Numbered from the stretch's first letter, positions 9,041 to 18,282 are shown. The stretch: 64,000 nt of DNA from RGZA01 sp041917755 (GCA_041917755.1 JAYRWY010000007.1:62001-126000), one strand, 5' to 3'. Translations and numbers: made by a program. The notes: a model not told the origin generated them from the letters alone.

Positions 9041-9172
9041 GGAAAGGTGCGTAACGGGATGTTTTTGATGCCTGTCATTTTCACAATCAGGCCACATTTT
9101 GCAAGCGTTTTATGTGATTTTACAGCCATTCCAGGCCGTTTAATCATGCTCGCGGATTATTTATCACAGCTT

Positions 9173-10135
9173 TTAAGGTTTATAGGTGTTGCACGTCTGG
9201 GTGGTGGCATCGCAACCCGATGTGCAGGGCTGTGTATTTGCAATCACCCCATGGTAGCAGAAGACCGAAGTGTTGGTGTCTTTGCAATAATTGCCGTCAG
9301 GTTTGCCAGAGCAACTGAAGGCTGATGGCGAAATAGTGCGAAGTGATGGAGCAGGAGAAGGTGTTGGTGCAGGTGTGGGCGAAGATGCAGCAGACGGAGA
9401 TGGTACAGGCGGCGTTTCAGTTTGAGGAGATGGCGTTGGTGAAGCAGTGGATGGGGATGGGTTATCTAAAGCGCTGACATCCTTTACGCCAAACGGATTA
9501 GTACCGCTAAGCTTTCTTGCTGATAGCAAGGTGATGGATAACACGCGTTTATCAGTGCGCTTTTGTGCTGCTGGTTTTGGCGTAGACGTTGTGGTTTGCA
9601 CAGTGGGCGGTTTAGTGGTTGGTTGCGTGGCAGTTGGCGGGGGCGTTACACCAGTTATGTTGATATTGCCCGCATCAATGGTGCCGTTATCAAGCAGGAA
9701 GGTTGGCGCAGTGCCTGTGATGCTGATGTTGCCCGCATCAATCGTGCCGTTATCAAGCAAGAAGGTTGGCGCAGTGCCTGTGATGTTGATGTTGCCTGCA
9801 TCAATTGTACCGTTATCAAGCAAGAAGGTTGGCGCAGTGCCTGTGATGTTGATATTGCCCGCATCAATGGTGCCGTTATCAAGCAGGAAGGTTGGCGCAG
9901 TGCCTGTGATGTTGATATTGCCCGCATCAATGGTGCCGTTATCAAGCAGGAAGGTTGGCGCTGTGCCTGTGATGTTGATATTGCCCGCATCAATCGTGCC
10001 ATTATCAAGCAGGAAGAGCGGCGCAGCACCTGTGATGTTGATGTTGCCTGCATGGATTGTGTCAGGTGCATTGGCATGAGCCTGACCCATCAGGCTTGCC
10101 CATATCGCAACAATGGCCCATGCAAATTTCATCAT
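9173..10135 (-). CDS. exported tandem-repeat protein with C-terminal Cys module
   Basis: A 320-residue protein. A signal peptide (residues 1-22) is followed by six full and one partial copies of a 21-residue repeat, TIDAGNINITGTAPTFLLDNG, which should form a beta-solenoid. Next come a Thr/Pro/Gln linker, the motif LSITLLSARKLSGTNPFGVKDV (split here: LSITLL then NPFGVKDV), a long Pro/Ser/Thr-rich spacer, and a C-terminal 48-residue module with six Cys (GNYC...FCYH...C..GCD....C). The C-terminal module is 36/48 identical to that of the 941-residue protein. It starts 8 bases after the 171-residue gene. The likely role is a cell-surface fibre or adhesin; this is inference. Confidence 0.75.
   Translation of the reverse strand: MMKFAWAIVAIWASLMGQAHANAPDTIHAGNINITGAAPLFLLDNGTIDAGNINITGTAPTFLLDNGTIDAGNINITGTAPTFLLDNGTIDAGNINITGTAPTFLLDNGTIDAGNINITGTAPTFLLDNGTIDAGNISITGTAPTFLLDNGTIDAGNINITGVTPPPTATQPTTKPPTVQTTTSTPKPAAQKRTDKRVLSITLLSARKLSGTNPFGVKDVSALDNPSPSTASPTPSPQTETPPVPSPSAASSPTPAPTPSPAPSLRTISPSAFSCSGKPDGNYCKDTNTSVFCYHGVIANTQPCTSGCDATTQTCNTYKP
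9660..10060 (-). repeat. 63-bp in-frame tandem repeat, six full copies plus one partial
   Basis: Units start at 9660, 9723, 9786, 9849, 9912 and 9975, with a partial unit at 10038. They are nearly identical at the DNA level, differing at a few bases (for example TTGATATTGCCCGC against TTGATGTTGCCTGC). The unit length is a multiple of three, so copy number can change without a frameshift. It encodes the 21-residue solenoid repeat. Near-identity at synonymous sites indicates recent expansion or gene conversion. Confidence 0.92.
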
Positions 10136-10143
10136 CAGATAAA

Positions 10144-10659
10144 TCAGAATTTACCGTATATAACAGGGGTGCTATCTGATGTGACCTGGCCGGGCAAGTA
10201 TTTGCCGGCGGTGTCAAAGACACCAATCGCGCTTTTGGTATAATAGTGCGTTAGGCATACCCATGACTTCGCTTTAAGTAAGTCCTGCTTGGTGACTATA
10301 TTTCCGCCGATGCCGCCAATGGTTGTTGGCAATTTGAGTCCAGATATTTCACTTGATTTGCGGCGGGACGGATCGCTGCTAAAATATGTTTTATCTTCCA
10401 TGGTTGCTCTCGCAAGGGTGTATCCCACCATTGCCATAATTTCACTGTCATTCATCGACTTATAATCATGGCTCGAAACATGGCAAAGGAGTTGGTAGCC
10501 ATTCACATCTGGATGAATATTCTTGAAGCTGATTTTGCTGATGTTGATGGTGGGGCCAGCAGTATCGGTTGGTGCAAGGGTTTCAGCTGCGGTGACCGGT
10601 TGAACGGCAAGAGCAAAAAAACCAAAAACCAATATTTGCAAAAAATGATGAGCGCGCAT
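10144..10659 (-). CDS. exported hypothetical protein (171 aa)
   Basis: Start chosen at 10659 because GGAGG lies 6 bases upstream and the product then begins with a signal peptide (hydrophobic FLQILVFGFFALAVQPV, cleavage after TAA or AAE). The mature part has two Cys (LLCHVSS and SWVCLTH) that could pair, and begins with ...TINISKISFKNIHPDVNGYQ, distantly like the IKLL motif of its neighbours. It lies between the Cys-rich protein gene (84 bases upstream) and the repeat protein gene (8 bases downstream), all on the minus strand. No family recognised. Confidence 0.65.
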   Translation of the reverse strand: MRAHHFLQILVFGFFALAVQPVTAAETLAPTDTAGPTINISKISFKNIHPDVNGYQLLCHVSSHDYKSMNDSEIMAMVGYTLARATMEDKTYFSSDPSRRKSSEISGLKLPTTIGGIGGNIVTKQDLLKAKSWVCLTHYYTKSAIGVFDTAGKYLPGQVTSDSTPVIYGKF

Positions 10660-10743
10660 GCGAAGCCTCCGGCTGGTAGTAGTGCAGATACCAGTAAAAC
10701 CTAAATACTTGAACCGAGGCTGTCTATGGCTATTACGGTTCAC

Positions 10744-13569
10744 TTAGGGTTTGTAGGCGTTACACGATTTAGTTGTTGCATCACAGCCAGATGGGCAGGG
10801 CTGTGTCGTTGCAATGGCATCGTGGTAGCAGAAGACCAGCGTATGGATGTCTTTGCAGTAATTGCCATTGGGTTTGCCAGCACAGCTAAAGCCTGAGGGC
10901 GCTTTATCCACCGGCGCGGCGCCCATGCTTCTGCGGATGCCGATATCGGGAGAGCTGCCGGGGGATTTGTTCGGCGTGGGTGGTTCATGCGCGGAAGGTG
11001 CAGGGGCGTGGTCAGGCTGTTCCTTGTGGATGGGGGTGTCATCGGCGATGGCGCGCTTATCAGACGGTTCTCCGCCAATCTTGCCCTTCACATCAGCCAT
11101 GTTAAAGGGATTAACCCCGCCTTGTGGTTTCTGGCTGAGTAGTTTGATGGAGACAAGTTTTTGTCCGCCGCTGGAAGTCACGCGTGCGCCTTTGCGAGCA
11201 GGCTTATCGGATTTATCATCAGCCATGCTGATTACCTTTTGCGCCTTTGATGGATCAAGCGGCTTGTTGGCTTGTTTTTTCAAATCATCAGCACTGGCTT
11301 TGGCAGAATACGCTTCATGCGAGAGGCTGCAGCATGGTTGGCTGACATAACCACTATCAGTGTATTGGCAACCCGACCATGTGGAGCGGCCAATCGTATC
11401 ATAACAGGCTTTGCCGCTGGTCTGGGTTTTGCACACGACCTTGAACAGGTCTTCTTTGCCGTCTTTGGTTTTGCCAAACGAGCAGTTGCCATTGGATTCA
11501 GCAACGGCCTTGGCGGCTTTTTCCAAATCATCCTTACTGCGTTTGGAAGGATCGTAAGGGTCTTTAGGTGTTTCACAGAACACGGCTTTTTGACAGCATG
11601 GCGCAGTGACATAACCGGTGGGGCCGATTTTGCAAACCGTATCCGCCATATTGAACTTGCCGGTTTTGACATAGGCATCTGCGGCAAGGCGGGCCTGACA
11701 GGCCTGCACGTCGCAGCACGTGGCAACCAGCGGGTCTTTGCCAAGGGTAGATTTATCGCCAAACTTGGTATAGCCGTTGCCGCCCACGGTGCAGTTATTC
11801 GCTTGCTTGCCATTTATCTCATCGACGATGGATTTAATCAGCATTGCGCCACTATTATCGCTGAGTTTATCGGGATCGAATGTGCAGCATACGCTGGTGG
11901 CAGTACCAAGCCCGGATTTGGTTGCATTGCTGCAATCCAGATTGCCGGTTTTGTTGAGGCATTTTTTATACGCATCTTCCAGCGTGCAGAAGACATGCAG
12001 CGGGTCATCTTTGGCGATTTGACAATAGCCGCCGCTTTCATCAGCGCGTTTTTTGGCAACTTCGATGTTCATTTTATAGGTGCTGTCGCTGGTGCCGCCG
12101 CCCACGCAGCATGGAATTTCCTTGCCGCCCAGCCATGCGAATATTTTTTCACCTGCATTGGTGCAGGCTTTAGGAAAATACGACTGGCATTGGGAAAGTG
12201 CCGGTCCATCCTGACACTTCAACTCGTTGCGTTCGCCCTTGGCGCATAGGGGTGATAGTTTGCCATATACTTCATTGAAGTAACTATTTTGCGCTTTGAG
12301 GCGGTCAACATCCATGCGGTTGCTGGCGCCCATGTTTTTATAAAACGTGGTGAAGTTATCGCAGATTTCGTCAATTTTTTCGCCGCCATAGGCCAGCGAA
12401 TAATTCGCCGCCTTTGGATACATGGTGTTGAAATAGGTTTTACAATTGGCTTTGGCCACCAGTTTTTTGGCTTCGAACTCGGTCTCACCCAGCATGGATG
12501 CTTCCACCGCCATCGGCTTCATATTCTTGTTATAGTAAGGCGTGCGGTCGGCCTGAAATGCCTGCCATTCAATTTTGCCAAGAGATTCGTACACATAGCG
12601 GTCACGTAAAATGGTGCAGACTTTTTTGGAATTATTGGCCGATAGATTAGTGGGCTCGAAATAGTCGTAGCATTTTTGATAGAGGGTATTGGCCAGCTCC
12701 ATAAAACCGTCTTTGGCCAGTTCTGGCGTAAACATTTGTTTGTAATATTGATCAAACGGAATGTGGTCGCCGCCAATCAGCCCTGTCATTTCGGCGAGCG
12801 TGCCCGCGCCAGATACGACCCAGCCGATCACCTTGCCAGCCAGTTTGGAGCAAGCGGAATGCGCGATATCACTGACCACCGGAATGCTGCCGACGCCGCT
12901 ATATTCCTCGCCGATTTTACAGGCGATATCTGGCCCCAGTTTGGTAACCATTTTACCCAAGGCTTCGCCATAGCTGCCTTCCTTTACAGAAGAAATAATA
13001 GAGATAGCAATACCCACCGTGTCATTCACCAGTTGTTCGGTTGGAAAATTGCTGTCGAAGGCCGCATCGCATTCGCAATCCCAGTTGGTCAGAATGGGGC
13101 CAATATAGGGGATGGCGGCAATCTGTTCGTCAATGGCGGCTTTGCCTTCGTTAATCTGGTTGCTCAGCAAATTGCGGAAGAAATCAGCGGTGCTTTTGCC
13201 CAGATAGTCATCGCCCTTTTTATCGATGAATTCATAGGCTCTGCGGATGGGTTGGGTTTGTTTGCAGTTGCCACCATTGATGGGAATGATGTTAGGCAAG
13301 CTTTGTAGTTTAGTGACTTTCAAAACACCAATAAAGCCAACCAGTGAATAATCCTGCGCGGCTGTGTAGGAGACAATGGTGGCAGCGCAGCTCGGGTGTT
13401 TCACAGCAAAGATGGCGGCTTCCACCTGATCGCCGTTCATGCTCATCAGCGGGGCGATTTTTTTCAGTACATCTTCCCATGAAGGCCAGTCAGCACGGGC
13501 AGGAGTTGGATGAAGCGTGAAAAGACATAAAGTAAGCATCGCGCACAGAAAAAGGTGAATGCGTTTCAT
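10744..13569 (-). CDS. large exported Cys-rich protein, first gene of the envelope operon
   Basis: A 941-residue protein with a signal peptide (residues 1-26, ending ARA) and a GGAG ribosome binding site. The mature chain has about forty Cys. From about residue 480 there are repeated units with a CC pair (IPCC, SVCC, ATCC, APCC, QPCC), two of them preceded by G-Y-V-(T/S)-x-P. This suggests several small disulfide-bonded domains. Near residue 800 is the motif LVSIKLLSQKPQGGVNPF followed by NMADV, shared with two neighbours. A Pro-rich spacer and a 48-residue six-Cys C-terminal module follow. The N-terminal 450 residues are mostly helical. It heads a six-gene minus-strand run of exported proteins. 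Surface or extracellular location is likely; function unknown. Confidence 0.75.
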   Translation of the reverse strand: MKRIHLFLCAMLTLCLFTLHPTPARADWPSWEDVLKKIAPLMSMNGDQVEAAIFAVKHPSCAATIVSYTAAQDYSLVGFIGVLKVTKLQSLPNIIPINGGNCKQTQPIRRAYEFIDKKGDDYLGKSTADFFRNLLSNQINEGKAAIDEQIAAIPYIGPILTNWDCECDAAFDSNFPTEQLVNDTVGIAISIISSVKEGSYGEALGKMVTKLGPDIACKIGEEYSGVGSIPVVSDIAHSACSKLAGKVIGWVVSGAGTLAEMTGLIGGDHIPFDQYYKQMFTPELAKDGFMELANTLYQKCYDYFEPTNLSANNSKKVCTILRDRYVYESLGKIEWQAFQADRTPYYNKNMKPMAVEASMLGETEFEAKKLVAKANCKTYFNTMYPKAANYSLAYGGEKIDEICDNFTTFYKNMGASNRMDVDRLKAQNSYFNEVYGKLSPLCAKGERNELKCQDGPALSQCQSYFPKACTNAGEKIFAWLGGKEIPCCVGGGTSDSTYKMNIEVAKKRADESGGYCQIAKDDPLHVFCTLEDAYKKCLNKTGNLDCSNATKSGLGTATSVCCTFDPDKLSDNSGAMLIKSIVDEINGKQANNCTVGGNGYTKFGDKSTLGKDPLVATCCDVQACQARLAADAYVKTGKFNMADTVCKIGPTGYVTAPCCQKAVFCETPKDPYDPSKRSKDDLEKAAKAVAESNGNCSFGKTKDGKEDLFKVVCKTQTSGKACYDTIGRSTWSGCQYTDSGYVSQPCCSLSHEAYSAKASADDLKKQANKPLDPSKAQKVISMADDKSDKPARKGARVTSSGGQKLVSIKLLSQKPQGGVNPFNMADVKGKIGGEPSDKRAIADDTPIHKEQPDHAPAPSAHEPPTPNKSPGSSPDIGIRRSMGAAPVDKAPSGFSCAGKPNGNYCKDIHTLVFCYHDAIATTQPCPSGCDATTKSCNAYKP

Positions 13570-13803
13570 GTGGCAGGCTCCTTAGATCATTCGTATCATT
13601 TTGATATGATGGGCGGGGTGGTTACTGACCATAGCCTAGGCTTATTATCTTCTGGAATAGGGATTTTTATTAAAAAGCCATTTCAGTTGGGGTTATTATT
13701 AGATAGTGCTTTTCATATATCGGTGGTCTGGTATATGTGCGCATGCAATTGGCGGGGTCGATGGATACAGCCAAGCATACAACCCTTTTGACCAGCTAAC
13801 CCC

Positions 13804-15555
13804 GTGATTATTCCGCAAATTTTTTTTCATTCTTCCTTTGTTCAGCGCCAATGGCCGGTTGGCTTATTGCTTATTTGGGTCGCGTTGTTATTGGCGCTGT
13901 CGCCCGAATGGATATTTACGCCTGTCTCCTTTGTGGATCCTGCGGTTTACATCGGATGGTTTCTTCACCCGGCGCACTACCGTGCTATTTTCCCCTTTGC
14001 GCATGCGGGGGATTTGTTGCCTTTTATTATGCCTAATGCACTGGCCTATCATCTTGCAGGGCCAGTTATTGGCAATGTGATTATTAAAACGGTCACGTTG
14101 TTTTTAAGTGCGCTTTGCATGCTGACCATAGTACGCAAATTATTCAATCTGCAATCAGCGCTAATCTGTGTGATCGCCTTTACCTGTTCGCGTTATGTAT
14201 TGATGGCGATTGGTGCAGATTATACTGATGGCCGTGTGATGTTATATCTGCTGCTGACTGCGGCATGCGCGGTAAGCGCCGGTGCGCGAGAACAAGACAT
14301 GGATGCAAGGCAGGGGCGTTATGTGTGTAGCATGTATGCGTTGGCGGGGGTGTGGGCGCTGTGCATGATATCCACGGCGATATTGACGGTGGTGGTATTG
14401 CCGTTTCTATTCGGGCTTTGTTTGACAGATAAGCAACCCATGCGTGCCATGATGTGGATGGCGGCGGGATTTATGACCGCTGCTGCATGCTGTGCGGGTT
14501 TTGACATAGTAGTGATGAATGGAGACGGATTTTATCTGCGCAATGTGGTGCGCCGAGCTTTGGTCTTTATTAATGAAATCCGCGTGGTAATTGGTGATTG
14601 GAAGGCAGTGGGTATGTGGTTGGTGATGCCTGTTATCCTTGTGCCGGCGGGTATTGTTGCCGGTATTGTGCTGATAAAGCGTGAAGCGGGTTTTGCATTA
14701 AGTGAATGGCGCGGACGCGCCGTGCTGTGTTTGGTGCTGGGCAGTATCATTGCGTATAGTGCATATGTTGGATTGCAATATTTCAGACATCAAGAAACCC
14801 TGAGCAACGGGTTTTATCTCAATTTCATTTCGCCACTTTCATTCATGCTGTTGGGCGCAGTGATGGTTGGCTTGCTGCGTGATGTGCCGGTTCACATACA
14901 ATGGGTGGTGATAGGATTGTTTGCCTGTTGTTCGTTGCAAATTGTGGCGGGGCTTAATCAGCCGGCGCCTGTCTTGCAGCAATGGGCGCAAAGCCCTACC
15001 TATGCAGCGGAAATTGCTGTGGCGGCGTTATGTGTGGTCGTGTTGGTGATAGCGGCAAAATACCCGGTGGGCAGATTGGCGGGTGTGTTGGTTGTTTTAT
15101 TCTGCGCCAATTATGGATCGGCAACACCCATTTTCCCTAACCAACTGGCCGCTATTGGCCGCGAGGCCAATTTCAAAACGGTACTTGAATGGATGGCGCA
15201 GGTGGATGCGCAAGACCCCAGCCGGAAAAGTTATGTCTGGTATGATGTGCATGAGCGTGCTGGCGCGGCCTATATGGAGATGGGGGCTGCGTCCCATATG
15301 TGGAGTGAGTGGGGATTGGTATCGGAATATCTGCCCAAGCTCGATCATCATACCTATGAGTTGATACGCCGTGATATTAAGCACACTGATCATGCACGAC
15401 TTTATCTATTTGCAGAAACGCCAAGCACCATCATGCGTGCGAAAAAAACTTTGATGGAACTGGGGTTGCGCGGCGAAGTCATGGAACAGCGCCAATATCA
15501 ATCGAATGGTATCGCTTTTGAGGTGATGCAGCTGGATCTTACCAAGCTGCGTTAG
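13804..15555 (+). CDS. polytopic membrane protein, GT-C glycosyltransferase-like
   Basis: A 583-residue protein with about ten to twelve predicted membrane helices spread over residues 18-450, then a soluble C-terminal domain of about 130 residues. The first loop has acidic residues (SFVDPAVYIGWFLHPAHY) in the place where GT-C enzymes carry a catalytic Asp. Such enzymes move sugars from lipid-phosphate donors in the periplasm. The start is GTG at 13804, with no convincing ribosome binding site, so the true start is uncertain. It is divergent from the envelope operon over a 234-base spacer and overlaps the tail of the next gene by 4 bases. Assignment is by topology only. Confidence 0.6.
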   Translation: MIIPQIFFHSSFVQRQWPVGLLLIWVALLLALSPEWIFTPVSFVDPAVYIGWFLHPAHYRAIFPFAHAGDLLPFIMPNALAYHLAGPVIGNVIIKTVTLFLSALCMLTIVRKLFNLQSALICVIAFTCSRYVLMAIGADYTDGRVMLYLLLTAACAVSAGAREQDMDARQGRYVCSMYALAGVWALCMISTAILTVVVLPFLFGLCLTDKQPMRAMMWMAAGFMTAAACCAGFDIVVMNGDGFYLRNVVRRALVFINEIRVVIGDWKAVGMWLVMPVILVPAGIVAGIVLIKREAGFALSEWRGRAVLCLVLGSIIAYSAYVGLQYFRHQETLSNGFYLNFISPLSFMLLGAVMVGLLRDVPVHIQWVVIGLFACCSLQIVAGLNQPAPVLQQWAQSPTYAAEIAVAALCVVVLVIAAKYPVGRLAGVLVVLFCANYGSATPIFPNQLAAIGREANFKTVLEWMAQVDAQDPSRKSYVWYDVHERAGAAYMEMGAASHMWSEWGLVSEYLPKLDHHTYELIRRDIKHTDHARLYLFAETPSTIMRAKKTLMELGLRGEVMEQRQYQSNGIAFEVMQLDLTKLR

Positions 15556-17165
15556 CCCAATTGGTTGCCGGCTTTGAATTTGCGGTTAAGGCGTTTGATT
15601 TGTGGTTGCAGACGGCGCTTTTGTTCGGCCTGCACAGATGCGGACCATTGGAAAATGCCCCTGTCTGGTGCGCGGAGTAAATCGACAAACTCTTTAGTCA
15701 AATGCTGTTTGCCTTCCAGCATAATCGTGAGGCCGGCCGCTTCCCCCGCTTTCATATAGCTGCCGCCAATTTCCGAACGGCTGCCCGGAGCATGATGCAA
15801 TTTGAGTACGTAGCCAGGAACCAGTTCGGCAGGCGGTATTTTGCACCGCCCGTAATATTCAACAAACACAGCTGTGTGTAACTGATCTTTGAAGACGAGG
15901 TTGGCGAGTTGTTCGAGCACGTAATGCTGCGTCATGCTGCGTGTGCCACGCTTAATGAGTGAGGGGTGCTGCTTGCGGTAATAACGCCAGATGTCCAGAA
16001 AATGCACATTTGCAAAGGGCGATGGTTTTTTTACGCGTTTGCGTTTGTCGATATGAATTGTTTTATCTATCGGATGACCGAGGTGACGCAGGAAATCGAG
16101 GATGGGCGTGAAATAATTCTTCGCCGTGCGTTCTGTATAAGTGCTGAGGATGTGTCCCCAGTAATCCAGGACATGGTCGCGGGTAATCTGTTCAAGTTGG
16201 GTCAGGCCTCGCCAATGCACCAGCCAGAAGCAGAACTGATCTATGCCGGGAATGTTTTGTACGCTTTGCCGACCCTTTTCGGTTAGATAGTGTTTTACCT
16301 TATCAGTTACAAGTGAGTCGGCGCCATGTGCAGCATCGCTGCCTTGGGCAAGATAGACAGGGTTGATAATCATCAGTTCCGGCTTTTGCGGATGATCCAT
16401 ATTGCTTGGAAATGGATTGGGTGCTTCATGAACATTCGCGGCGATGCGATGTTCAAAAATATGTCGCATCAAGGTCTGGGTTTGGCGGCGTTCACTGGTT
16501 TTGCGGCGACCTTGCTTGAGGGTCATGGAATATGTTTTGGCAAATTCAAGTGTGATATCTTCTGCGCGCGTGATGCCGTGTCGCTTTGCATAGGATACAA
16601 AATTTGCGGCTGTTGTGACATAATGCAGGCGGCCGCGCTGGGCTCTGGTGAGTTTGAGATTATTCCAGTTCGGGTGTTTGATATTGAAAAAATCAACCAT
16701 TGCCTGATGGCCAGCGCTGCCCACCTCGCCCCAAAACGCATCAAGGTTTACCTTGGCTTTTCTGCGGCCAACATACAGTGGCACGGGATGTTGTGCAGCG
16801 GTAATGACCCCGCGCTCCACCATCTGGGTGAAAAAATAACGCAGCGTATTGCGGTCGCGTTCGCGTTTGTGTTTGCGTTCGGCCGGAATGGATTGAATGT
16901 AAGCGAGCAAATCGCTTTCTGAAAAATCGGCAAGAGTTTTTATGCGCGCATCAAGTTTTGCATCACGGATGAACGCGTCCAGTCCATGCAGTGCGGTGGA
17001 GATGTCGCTTTTCTTTTGTACCGGAAAGTCGGAATTGAATATATCACGCAGCGCATCGACAGCGCCGGGCGTATGCTTGATCATGCCAAGTGTGAAGGCA
17101 TGTTCCTTTGGAAATACTTGCCGCCCGGCAAGTGCAAATGATTGGGTTAATTGATCGTCCGGCAT
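15552..17165 (-). CDS. tyrosine-recombinase-like protein without a clear catalytic site
   Basis: A 537-residue soluble, basic protein. Two helical segments resemble the SAM-like core-binding domain of phage integrases: about residues 85-125 (RDRNTLRYFFTQMVERGVI) and 315-365 (QITRDHVLDYWGHILSTYTERTAKNYFTPILDFLRHLGH). I do not see the expected R...H-x-x-R...Y set in the C-terminal part, which ends in a Lys/Arg/Gln-rich tail. No att-like repeats flank it and no other mobile genes are nearby. It may be a domesticated recombinase, a DNA-binding relative, or something unrelated. It is tail-to-tail with the membrane protein gene. Confidence 0.5.
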   Translation of the reverse strand: MPDDQLTQSFALAGRQVFPKEHAFTLGMIKHTPGAVDALRDIFNSDFPVQKKSDISTALHGLDAFIRDAKLDARIKTLADFSESDLLAYIQSIPAERKHKRERDRNTLRYFFTQMVERGVITAAQHPVPLYVGRRKAKVNLDAFWGEVGSAGHQAMVDFFNIKHPNWNNLKLTRAQRGRLHYVTTAANFVSYAKRHGITRAEDITLEFAKTYSMTLKQGRRKTSERRQTQTLMRHIFEHRIAANVHEAPNPFPSNMDHPQKPELMIINPVYLAQGSDAAHGADSLVTDKVKHYLTEKGRQSVQNIPGIDQFCFWLVHWRGLTQLEQITRDHVLDYWGHILSTYTERTAKNYFTPILDFLRHLGHPIDKTIHIDKRKRVKKPSPFANVHFLDIWRYYRKQHPSLIKRGTRSMTQHYVLEQLANLVFKDQLHTAVFVEYYGRCKIPPAELVPGYVLKLHHAPGSRSEIGGSYMKAGEAAGLTIMLEGKQHLTKEFVDLLRAPDRGIFQWSASVQAEQKRRLQPQIKRLNRKFKAGNQLG

Positions 17166-17256
17166 AATGGTTTAAAAAATATGTTTAAATCTGGCAGCAG
17201 TGTAGGCAGCCAAAATACTTTCAACCAGTATCAAGAAAGAGCGGATTTATAAGGGG

Positions 17257-18282
17257 TTATGGCGGGTAAAGCCGCGTGGGGTCTTCATCAAAGGCTTTGA
17301 TGTACATATCATAACTTAGCGTGGTACGTGCAAACCCGCGTACCAATAAATCGAGCATAGCAGTGTAGGCTTGCTTGTGCGGGGTCGCCTCGCGCAAGCG
17401 CACCAGAATTTCTGCGGCGCAATCGCTCAGCCCCATGATTTCCATGAAGCAGCAGAGTTTATGCAGACGGTCGGTGGTTAGTTCAAAATTCCATTTGGCG
17501 GCATAGTCCGGATCACCGGCATCGCGGAAATATACCGCATCGCCCCAGAGCAATTGACCCTTGGTGGTTTGCGCAGGAAGTTTGTAGGTGAATTGTGCGG
17601 GTAGTGCGCCTTTGCTACATGGATAGCTATCAAGAATATAAAGCGAGAAGCCACAATCGCGCATGAAGCGGTCAATATTACAAAACACATTGGCGTGCGG
17701 GTGGGCAGGCCCGTGAAACGGTACTTCAATTGCGGCGCCAAGCACGCTGCGGCGCAGGGTTTGCTCCGCGCCCAGTAACACTTCGTAATCATGACCGTCG
17801 GTATCAATCTTGATGAAGTCGACATCGGTGATGGCGTGTTGCTTTGTATAGGCATCGATTGAAATGCGTTGCTCGGTCAGCGATGTTTTTTTGTTATTAT
17901 TAAAATAGGTGTCGATGTAATTAATGTTCATCGCCTTCCAGGCGCGTTCATAGCTGGTGCGTTTTTGTGGATCGTTGGTGCGGGAAGCCACCGGATTATC
18001 AAACAGGCTTTTGGGTAACAGGGCTTCATAGCCTTCAAAGCCGACAAAATAGTTTTCATATTTTACGCGCGGATTTTTATTTTCGGCGTTTAGACGGGCG
18101 ACTTCTTCCACAATCACATCAAAGCCAATGGCATTTAGTTTATCGCCCAAGGTTTGCCAGTGCAGTTCAATGCCGCCGCTGGCACCAATATCCAGCAGCA
18201 TGAATTCAGGAAGGGTGAATCCAGCCAGATTGCGCAGGCAATACGGCAAAACCGGATTATAAATGGTATCCTTGGTGGCCAT
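17257..18282 (-). CDS. FkbM-family SAM-dependent methyltransferase
   Basis: A 341-residue soluble protein. The SAM-binding motif I is LLDIGASGGIELHW (about residues 29-42) and the FkbM signature is DFIKIDTDGHDYEVLLGA in the middle. FkbM enzymes O-methylate sugars and other hydroxyl groups, often on surface glycans. It is divergent from a radical SAM gene, with a 178-base shared upstream region, and sits among membrane glycosyltransferase-like genes. That context supports glycan modification. The C-terminal 100 residues are helical and not part of the core fold. Confidence 0.8.
   Translation of the reverse strand: MATKDTIYNPVLPYCLRNLAGFTLPEFMLLDIGASGGIELHWQTLGDKLNAIGFDVIVEEVARLNAENKNPRVKYENYFVGFEGYEALLPKSLFDNPVASRTNDPQKRTSYERAWKAMNINYIDTYFNNNKKTSLTEQRISIDAYTKQHAITDVDFIKIDTDGHDYEVLLGAEQTLRRSVLGAAIEVPFHGPAHPHANVFCNIDRFMRDCGFSLYILDSYPCSKGALPAQFTYKLPAQTTKGQLLWGDAVYFRDAGDPDYAAKWNFELTTDRLHKLCCFMEIMGLSDCAAEILVRLREATPHKQAYTAMLDLLVRGFARTTLSYDMYIKAFDEDPTRLYPP

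Noticed and set aside
9660..10060. Possible CRISPR array
   Set aside because: Units follow directly without spacers, and the repeat is coding and in frame. No cas genes are present.
9447..10243. Long plus-strand frames opposite the repeat protein
   Set aside because: They are created by the 63-base repeat, which stays open in several frames. They lack ribosome binding sites and oppose a gene with a signal peptide.
11272..12609. Long plus-strand frames opposite the Cys-rich protein
   Set aside because: They are shadows of the minus-strand gene, without ribosome binding sites or domain features.
13555..13791. 78-codon plus-strand frame
   Set aside because: It starts inside the opposite gene, runs through the divergent promoter region and has no ribosome binding site or family likeness.
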